Translations under genes and position numbers: made by a program
NCBI GenBank assembly: GCA_965199945.1
Contig: OZ241354.1
Coordinates: 3,844,001-3,908,000 of the forward strand
Direction of reading: 5' to 3'
Length of the DNA stretch: 64,000 nucleotides
Source of the DNA: VXYL01 sp965199945
GTDB lineage: Bacteria > Pseudomonadota > Gammaproteobacteria > Pseudomonadales > Azotimanducaceae
Notes under the pieces: model-generated
Told to the model about the DNA's origin: nothing
What the model saw: only the letters and a program-made list of their open reading frames with translations
Databases searched by the model: none
Shown: positions 59,289 to 64,000 of the stretch, piece by piece
Position numbering within the stretch: the first letter of the stretch is position 1
Layout: the number at the start of each line of letters is the position of its first letter

Positions 59289-59843
59289 TCAGTTCACCGC
59301 TGTGCGTCCCTCCTGTCCCAGTTCGACGAGCGCCAGTTGGCCGCCGTCGGTGCTGAACCTGGTCACCGAGCCGTTGTCTGGGCGGAAGACGATCAGGCGC
59401 TCGTCATCCGTTGCGGCGCCGACGATCACGTTGATGGCGATGAAGTGGCAGAAGGCCACGGTGTCTTTCTCGAAGCGGAGCACGCAGTCGATCATCTGCT
59501 GCCGCCAGCGCAGCAAGTCCGGCGGCAGCGCGGCCCACGGGCCGGCCATGACGCCGCGCAGCCAAGCGGAGCGCTCGGCGAGGCCGTCCATCGGCGACGG
59601 AATCTCGGCGATGCGCGGTTCGATTGCGGCTTCGACGTTCCAGCGCCGCGCCAACGGGGCGGCCGTCTCGCGGGCGCGGGCGAGCGGGCTGGACACGATG
59701 GCGAGCGGCGTTCGCGATTCCTCGGCGAGCGCTGCCGCGGTGGCGTCGGCCTGTTGGCGTCCCAAGTCGTCCAGCCCTGGGTCGCGGTGGCTGTCGTAGC
59801 CGGCGGCGGCGCGTCCGTGTCGGACCATGAAGACGGTTGGCAT
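59289..59843 (-). CDS. Histidine phosphatase family protein (SixA-like)
   Basis: Protein of 184 residues starting MPTVFMVRHGRAAAGYDSHR. The phosphohistidine RHG motif is at residues 8-10 and the second catalytic histidine is in DTVAFCHFIAINVIVG, as in the phosphoglycerate mutase-like superfamily. Small members dephosphorylate proteins or metabolites. Divergent from cobS by 98 bases. A broken copy of its 3' end lies at 58305-58508. Confidence 0.9.
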   Translation of the reverse strand: MPTVFMVRHGRAAAGYDSHRDPGLDDLGRQQADATAAALAEESRTPLAIVSSPLARARETAAPLARRWNVEAAIEPRIAEIPSPMDGLAERSAWLRGVMAGPWAALPPDLLRWRQQMIDCVLRFEKDTVAFCHFIAINVIVGAATDDERLIVFRPDNGSVTRFSTDGGQLALVELGQEGRTAVN

Positions 59844-59941
59844 GGCATCGGCTTCCTTGATTAAATGCGCCATTGCGCTTGCGGGCGCCCAACTGGCCGC
59901 CGCCATTCGCGGCGGGCTCTCAGCAGCCGAGATGCCCAAGC

Positions 59942-60940
59942 ATGAATGTCCACGACTCGACGCTGTCGCCCGACATGCTGCCGGACGCGACGATCAGTGT
60001 GCGCGAACAGTTCGGCCTCGATCAAGACCTCGCCGTGCCGGCCTTCAGCTACCGCACGGAGCACGTCCCGGACATCGACGACGACTACCGCTTCGACCCG
60101 GACACCACGCTGGCCATCCTGGCCGGCTTCACGCACAACCGGCGGGTGATGATCCAGGGCTACCACGGCACCGGCAAGTCCACGCACATCGAGCAGGTGG
60201 CGGCGCGGCTGAACTGGCCGTGCATCCGCGTCAACCTGGACAGCCACATCAGCCGCATCGACTTGGTGGGCAAGGACGCCATCGTCATCGAGGACGGCAA
60301 GCAGATCACCACCTTCCGCGAAGGCATCCTGCCCTGGGCGCTGCAGCATCCCACCGCGCTGGTGTTCGACGAATACGACGCCGGGCGCCCCGACGTGATG
60401 TTCGTCATCCAGCGCGTGCTGGAGGTGGAAGGCAAGCTGACGCTGCTCGACCAGAACCGCATCGTCCGCCCCCACGACGCCTTCCGGCTGTTCTCCACCA
60501 CCAACACCGTGGGCCTGGGCGACACCACCGGCCTCTACCACGGCACCCAGCAGATCAACCAAGGGCAGATGGACCGCTGGAACATCGTCACCACGCTGAA
60601 CTACCTGCCCCACGACATGGAAGTGGACATCGTGTTCGGCAAGGCGAAGGCGTGGCAGGAGGCGAACGACGGCCGCCGCGTCATCTCCAACATGGTGGCG
60701 GTGGCCGATCTCACCCGCAAGGGATTCGTGAACGGCGACGTGTCGGTGGTGATGTCGCCGCGCACCGTGCTCACCTGGGCCGAGAACGCGGACATCTTCA
60801 ACGACGTGGGCTTCGGCTTTCGCGTGTCGTTCCTGAACAAGTGCGACGAACTCGAGCGGCCCATCGTCGCCGAGTACTTCCAGCGCTGCATGGGCGAGGA
60901 CTTGGGCGACGCGACGCGGGGAATCGCGTTGAAGGCGTGA
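59942..60940 (+). CDS. cobS: CobS-like AAA ATPase (cobaltochelatase subunit or MoxR-type)
   Basis: AAA ATPase of 332 residues. Walker A is GYHGTGKSTHIEQ, Walker B LVFDEYDAGRPDV, sensor SRIDLVGKDA and the arginine-finger region VMSPRTVLTWAENA. The N-terminal FSYRTEHVPDIDDDY is typical of CobS. With CobT it forms the ATP-driven complex that helps CobN insert cobalt in the aerobic cobalamin pathway; similar pairs act on other targets as MoxR/VWA systems. No cobN and no cobalamin riboswitch is visible here. CobT follows after 5 bases. Confidence 0.9.
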   Translation: MNVHDSTLSPDMLPDATISVREQFGLDQDLAVPAFSYRTEHVPDIDDDYRFDPDTTLAILAGFTHNRRVMIQGYHGTGKSTHIEQVAARLNWPCIRVNLDSHISRIDLVGKDAIVIEDGKQITTFREGILPWALQHPTALVFDEYDAGRPDVMFVIQRVLEVEGKLTLLDQNRIVRPHDAFRLFSTTNTVGLGDTTGLYHGTQQINQGQMDRWNIVTTLNYLPHDMEVDIVFGKAKAWQEANDGRRVISNMVAVADLTRKGFVNGDVSVVMSPRTVLTWAENADIFNDVGFGFRVSFLNKCDELERPIVAEYFQRCMGEDLGDATRGIALKA

Positions 60941-60945
60941 GTGCC

Positions 60946-62757
60946 ATGCCGGACCGCGACGAACCGTACGAAACCTACAAGCGGGCCACCACCGCGACCC
61001 TGCGCGCCATCGCCGAAAACGACGAGCTGGAGGTCACGTTCGGCAAAGGCGCGGCTGGTCTGCGCGGTTCCAGCATCCACGTGCCGCTGCCCAATCTCGG
61101 CTGCAGCGAGCAGGAGCTGAACGCGGTGCGCGGCATCGGCGACGAGTTCGCGCTGAAGCTGCGCTTCCACGACGAAGCCGTCCACTCGCGCAGCGCCCCG
61201 CGCAGCGGCCCGGCGCAGGAGATGTTCGAGTGGGTGGAGGACGCCCGCATCGCGTCCATCGGCTCGCTGCGCATGGAAGGCGTGGCGCGGAACCTCGAAG
61301 CGTCCCTGGAAGCCGTCTGCAAGCAGGCCGCCTTCGACACCGTGACGGCGGAGACCGAGGCGCCGCTGAGCGTCGCGGTGGGCCTGATCGTGCGCCAGCG
61401 CCTCACCGGGCGCGAGCTGCCGCCCTCGGCCGAGAACGTCGTGCGCTTCTGGCGCGATTTCGTGGAGGAGCGCGCCGGCGAACACATCGCGTCCCTGGCC
61501 GACTGCCTGCACGATCAGCGCGAGTTCGCTGGCCGCTGCCGTTCGATTCTCGCCGACCTCGGCCTCGCCGCGGACTTGGACGACCAGCCGGAGATGCAGG
61601 ACAGCGACCAGGACGTGGAAACCGTCGAAGACGGCGCCGAGCCGGATGCCGAGTTCGCGCCGGAGGACGTCGCCCTCGACGAAGATTCCCTTGGCGACGA
61701 AGACGGCGAGGGCGAATCCACCGTGGTGGAAATGGATGCGGACTTCGACCTCTCGGAACTCGGCGCCGAGAGCGAGCCGGAGGAATCGCCGAACTTCCTT
61801 CCCGACGACGCCGGGCGCATCCAGGTCGGCGTCAACTACAGCGCCTTCACCAACGAGTTCGACGAGATCGTCGATGCCGAGGATCTCTGCGAGCCGGACG
61901 AACTGCTGCGTCTGCGCCAGCTGCTCGATCAGCAGCTCGTCTCCTTGCAGCATGCCACCTCGAAACTCGCCAACCGCCTGCAGCGCCGGCTGCTCGCCAA
62001 GCAGAACCGCTCCTGGGAGTTCGACTTGGACGAAGGGATTCTCGACACGTCGAAGCTGCCGCAGGTGGTAATCGACCCGATGAATCCCCTCGCCTTCAAG
62101 CAGGAGAAGGAGACCAAGTTCCGCGACACGGTCGTCACCATGCTGATCGACAGTTCCGGCTCCATGCGCGGGCGCTCGATCACCATTGCCGCGGTGTGCG
62201 GCGACATCCTCGGGCGCACGCTGGAACGCTGCTCGGTGCGCGTGGAAATCCTCGGCTTCACCACCCGCGCATGGCGCGGCGGACAGTCCCGGGAAGAGTG
62301 GATCAACGCCGGCAAGCCGCAGAATCCGGGGCGCCTGAACGACCTGCGGCACATCGTCTACAAGGCCGCCGACGACCCGTGGCGCCATGCCCGGCGCAAC
62401 CTCGGCCTGATGCTGCGCGAGGAGCTTCTGAAGGAGAACATCGACGGCGAGGCGCTGATCTGGGCGCACAACCGGCTCGTCGTGCGCCAGGAACACCGCA
62501 AGGTGCTGATGGTGATTTCAGACGGCCTGCCGGTGGACAACTCGACCTTGCTGGTGAATCCGAGCAGCTACTTGGAACAGCACCTGAAGTACGCCATCGA
62601 CGCCATCGAGAACCACTCGCCGGTGGAGCTCGTGGCCATCGGCATCGGCCACGACGTCACCCACCACTACAAGCGCGCGGTGACCATCACCGACGCCGAA
62701 CAACTCGGCGGCGCCATCACCGAGCAGTTGGCGGAGCTGTTCGACGTGCAGGGATGA
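60946..62757 (+). CDS. cobT: CobT-like VWA protein (cobaltochelatase subunit)
   Basis: Protein of 603 residues. The N-terminal half includes VPLPNLGCSEQELNAVRGIG; an acidic spacer (residues about 210-270) follows, as in CobT; and the C-terminal VWA domain has the metal site VTMLIDSSGSMRGRS with RHIVYKAADDPWRHARRNLG and MVISDGLPVDNSTL. It lies 5 bases after cobS, so they are one operon. CobT partners CobS as an AAA/VWA chelatase-like motor. Length is usual. Confidence 0.92.
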   Translation: MPDRDEPYETYKRATTATLRAIAENDELEVTFGKGAAGLRGSSIHVPLPNLGCSEQELNAVRGIGDEFALKLRFHDEAVHSRSAPRSGPAQEMFEWVEDARIASIGSLRMEGVARNLEASLEAVCKQAAFDTVTAETEAPLSVAVGLIVRQRLTGRELPPSAENVVRFWRDFVEERAGEHIASLADCLHDQREFAGRCRSILADLGLAADLDDQPEMQDSDQDVETVEDGAEPDAEFAPEDVALDEDSLGDEDGEGESTVVEMDADFDLSELGAESEPEESPNFLPDDAGRIQVGVNYSAFTNEFDEIVDAEDLCEPDELLRLRQLLDQQLVSLQHATSKLANRLQRRLLAKQNRSWEFDLDEGILDTSKLPQVVIDPMNPLAFKQEKETKFRDTVVTMLIDSSGSMRGRSITIAAVCGDILGRTLERCSVRVEILGFTTRAWRGGQSREEWINAGKPQNPGRLNDLRHIVYKAADDPWRHARRNLGLMLREELLKENIDGEALIWAHNRLVVRQEHRKVLMVISDGLPVDNSTLLVNPSSYLEQHLKYAIDAIENHSPVELVAIGIGHDVTHHYKRAVTITDAEQLGGAITEQLAELFDVQG

Positions 62758-62773
62758 CCGGGGGCGAACGCGC

Positions 62774-63768
62774 TTGAACGCGCCTGGCCACGAGCCAGCG
62801 CACCGCTACCTGCGCTACGACGAGCTGCGCCCGGTGCGCGCTGGCTTCAACCACATGCTGTCCAACCTCGAGTGCCTTCCCGGGAAGCCCATGCCAGCAG
62901 CCGGCTTGCCTTGCTTCCCGCGCTGAATCTGGCGCCGCATCACAACTTCGGCATCGACCGCGACTGGCGGTGGGACGCCTATGTCGACCTGGCCGAGAGC
63001 CGGCTCTTGGACAGCGCCGGCCAGGAACATCCATTGCCGCTTGTGCCCTCGCTGCCGAGCCGGGAACTGCCGACGCTGACGCTCAAGCCAGGCGAATCAA
63101 TGCCCGAGCGGGCAGCGGACTTCCCGCTGGTGGTGCGGCGAATCCGGCAGCCTCTGTTCCGCAAGGACGTGCCGCTCAGCGGAACAGCCGTGGATTTCGC
63201 AATCCAGCCGTCGCGGCGCGTCGTGGACCTGTCGGCGCCAGTGATTGTCGACCTGCTCTCCCGCGGCGGCGGGCGCTTCGTCGCCATCCACATTCGGCGC
63301 GGCGATCGCATTCTGGACCGCAGCTATCCGTCTCGCTTGACGACGCCGGATGCGGTGGCCAGACATCTGCGGGAGCAGGGCATCGCGGACGATTCGGTGG
63401 TGTACGCGCTCTCGGACGAGCACAATGCGGACTACTGGCGACGCATGGCGGGACTGCCCTGGAGAGTGTTTCGCCAAGCCGACTATCCAGCGTTGTCCGA
63501 CCTGCTGCGCCAAGACGATGGTCGCGGTCCCGACAACTACCTCCTCCACGCCGTCGAGATGCGGATCATGGCTGCCGCGGCGGTTCGCATCGAGACTCTG
63601 GGCCGGGAAGGAGGGAATGCCCACTCGGCGCTCGTCGACAGCAAGGTCTGGCTGCCTAGGGTGGTCCCGAGGAAACACGCCGGGAACATCAAGCGCATCG
63701 TCCGCCTAGCCGTCGCCATGGCGACACGGCTGGGTTTGTTGCGCTCTGGGTCTACATCGAGCGGATGA
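62774..63768 (+). pseudogene. Frameshifted fucosyltransferase-like (NodZ/POFUT type) gene
   Basis: The 3' part, from about 62872 to 63768 in one frame, has the GT23/POFUT-type motif RFVAIHIRRGDRIL and reads LLPALNLAPHHNFGID. The 5' part, from a TTG at 62774, reads YLRYDELRPVRAGFNHMLSN in another frame and stops at 62926. Joining the frames near 62875 gives NHMLSNLEC followed by SREAHASSRLALLPAL, the expected start of such proteins. A one-base indel therefore separates them, either a true mutation or a sequencing error. The product would use a GDP-sugar to glycosylate a surface glycan. If real, a GTG at 62872 could still start a shortened form. Confidence 0.65.
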
Positions 63769-63799
63769 TCCAAGCGCGAGCCGCAGCGCGGGCTGGTCG

Positions 63800-64000
63800 C
63801 TAGTCCTCCCCCACCGCCGCCGCGAGGCGTTCGCTCGCCTGCAGGAAGTCCTCCATGAACTCGTAGACCACTTGGCGCGTCGTTTGGATCGAGTTCATCA
63901 GGCCGACGCCTTGGCCGACGAAGGACGTGGCCAAGTGCCGGGCGCCTTCGTGGCCACCCTCGGCGAGCTTCGTGACTCGGCCGAGGGCGGGTTCGCTCAC
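63800..64000 (-). CDS. Nitronate monooxygenase, C-terminal part
   Basis: Only the last 66 residues are in the window: FVGQGVGLMNSIQTTRQVVY and a closing helix. The GQGVGL-N-S-I motif with the preceding ARHLATSF is the C-terminus of 2-nitropropane dioxygenase/nitronate monooxygenase proteins, FMN enzymes that oxidise nitronates. The frame is open through the right edge, so the rest lies beyond it. Confidence 0.75.
   Translation of the reverse strand: MSEPALGRVTKLAEGGHEGARHLATSFVGQGVGLMNSIQTTRQVVYEFMEDFLQASERLAAAVGED

Noticed and set aside
59844..59941. Cobalamin riboswitch upstream of cobS
   Set aside because: Only 98 bases between divergent genes and no B12-box-like sequence seen; too short for the element.
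62924..62926. TGA in the fucosyltransferase-like gene as selenocysteine
   Set aside because: The homologous text continues in a different frame, so this is an indel and not recoding.
1..64000. CRISPR arrays, rRNA and tRNA genes
   Set aside because: No regularly spaced repeats and no recognisable structural RNA were seen on reading the gaps on both strands.

Overview
The window is GC-rich, densely coded DNA from a Gammaproteobacterium-like organism. This placement is an inference: it rests on a long CysB-type LysR regulator, a DUF465 (YdcH-like) protein, TonB-dependent receptors and proteobacterial insertion sequences. The gene content is aerobic and catabolic (PhyH oxygenase, acyl-CoA synthetases, MaoC hydratases, LLM flavin oxidoreductase, GMC oxidoreductase, TRAP transporter), which fits a free-living or host-associated marine heterotroph. 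I see no rRNA, tRNA or CRISPR array.

Layout. 1-1571: TRAP permeases dctQ-dctM (minus). 1654-3561: a PhyH dioxygenase facing a two-gene membrane-protein unit. 3669-5839: a minus-strand pair, a thioredoxin-fold protein and a UGSC-family selenoprotein whose Sec codon is an in-frame UGA followed by a SECIS-like hairpin. 5952-15223: phosphoesterase, RraA-like protein, GST, 2-hydroxyacid dehydrogenase, acyl-CoA-dehydrogenase-fold monooxygenase, DUF465, 5'-nucleotidase, CysB and an ankyrin protein. 15484-24751: acyl-CoA synthetase plus S9 peptidase, then a large TonB receptor, an LLM oxidoreductase and a HIT hydrolase. 24786-30536: DUF2335 pair, ThDP enzyme, a small secreted protein and a lipoprotein joining a GH16 domain to a periplasmic binding-protein domain. 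30589-35821: a compact minus-strand cluster for carboxylate/acyl-CoA metabolism (HAD, acyl-CoA ligase, VOC, hydrolase, two MaoC proteins, Uma2). 35965-45936: a second TonB receptor, an 806-residue 2OG-Fe(II) oxygenase, a coiled-coil nuclease-like protein and a membrane protein with a degenerate M1-peptidase-like region and golvesin-like end. 46013-52766: a secreted M14 carboxypeptidase fused to an argininosuccinate-lyase-like domain, a GMC oxidoreductase, a serine hydrolase and an Eis-type acetyltransferase.

52801-59288 is a mobile/toxin-antitoxin island. An ISKra4-type element with 9-bp target duplications splits an AAA/DUF4143 ATPase gene. Next come convergent higA and higB, a SeqA-like/RAMA-like gene coupled to higB, an IS630 element using an A8 slippage site, a decayed ISAs1-like fragment, and a vapBC pair whose toxin end lies in a decayed copy of the neighbouring histidine phosphatase. 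59289-64000: histidine phosphatase, cobST, a frameshifted fucosyltransferase-like gene and the end of a nitronate monooxygenase.

The strongest points for follow-up are the UGSC selenoprotein unit, the M14-lyase fusion, the GH16-binding-protein fusion with an altered catalytic motif, and the unusual HigBA arrangement with a third gene and a helically phased CTAG array.
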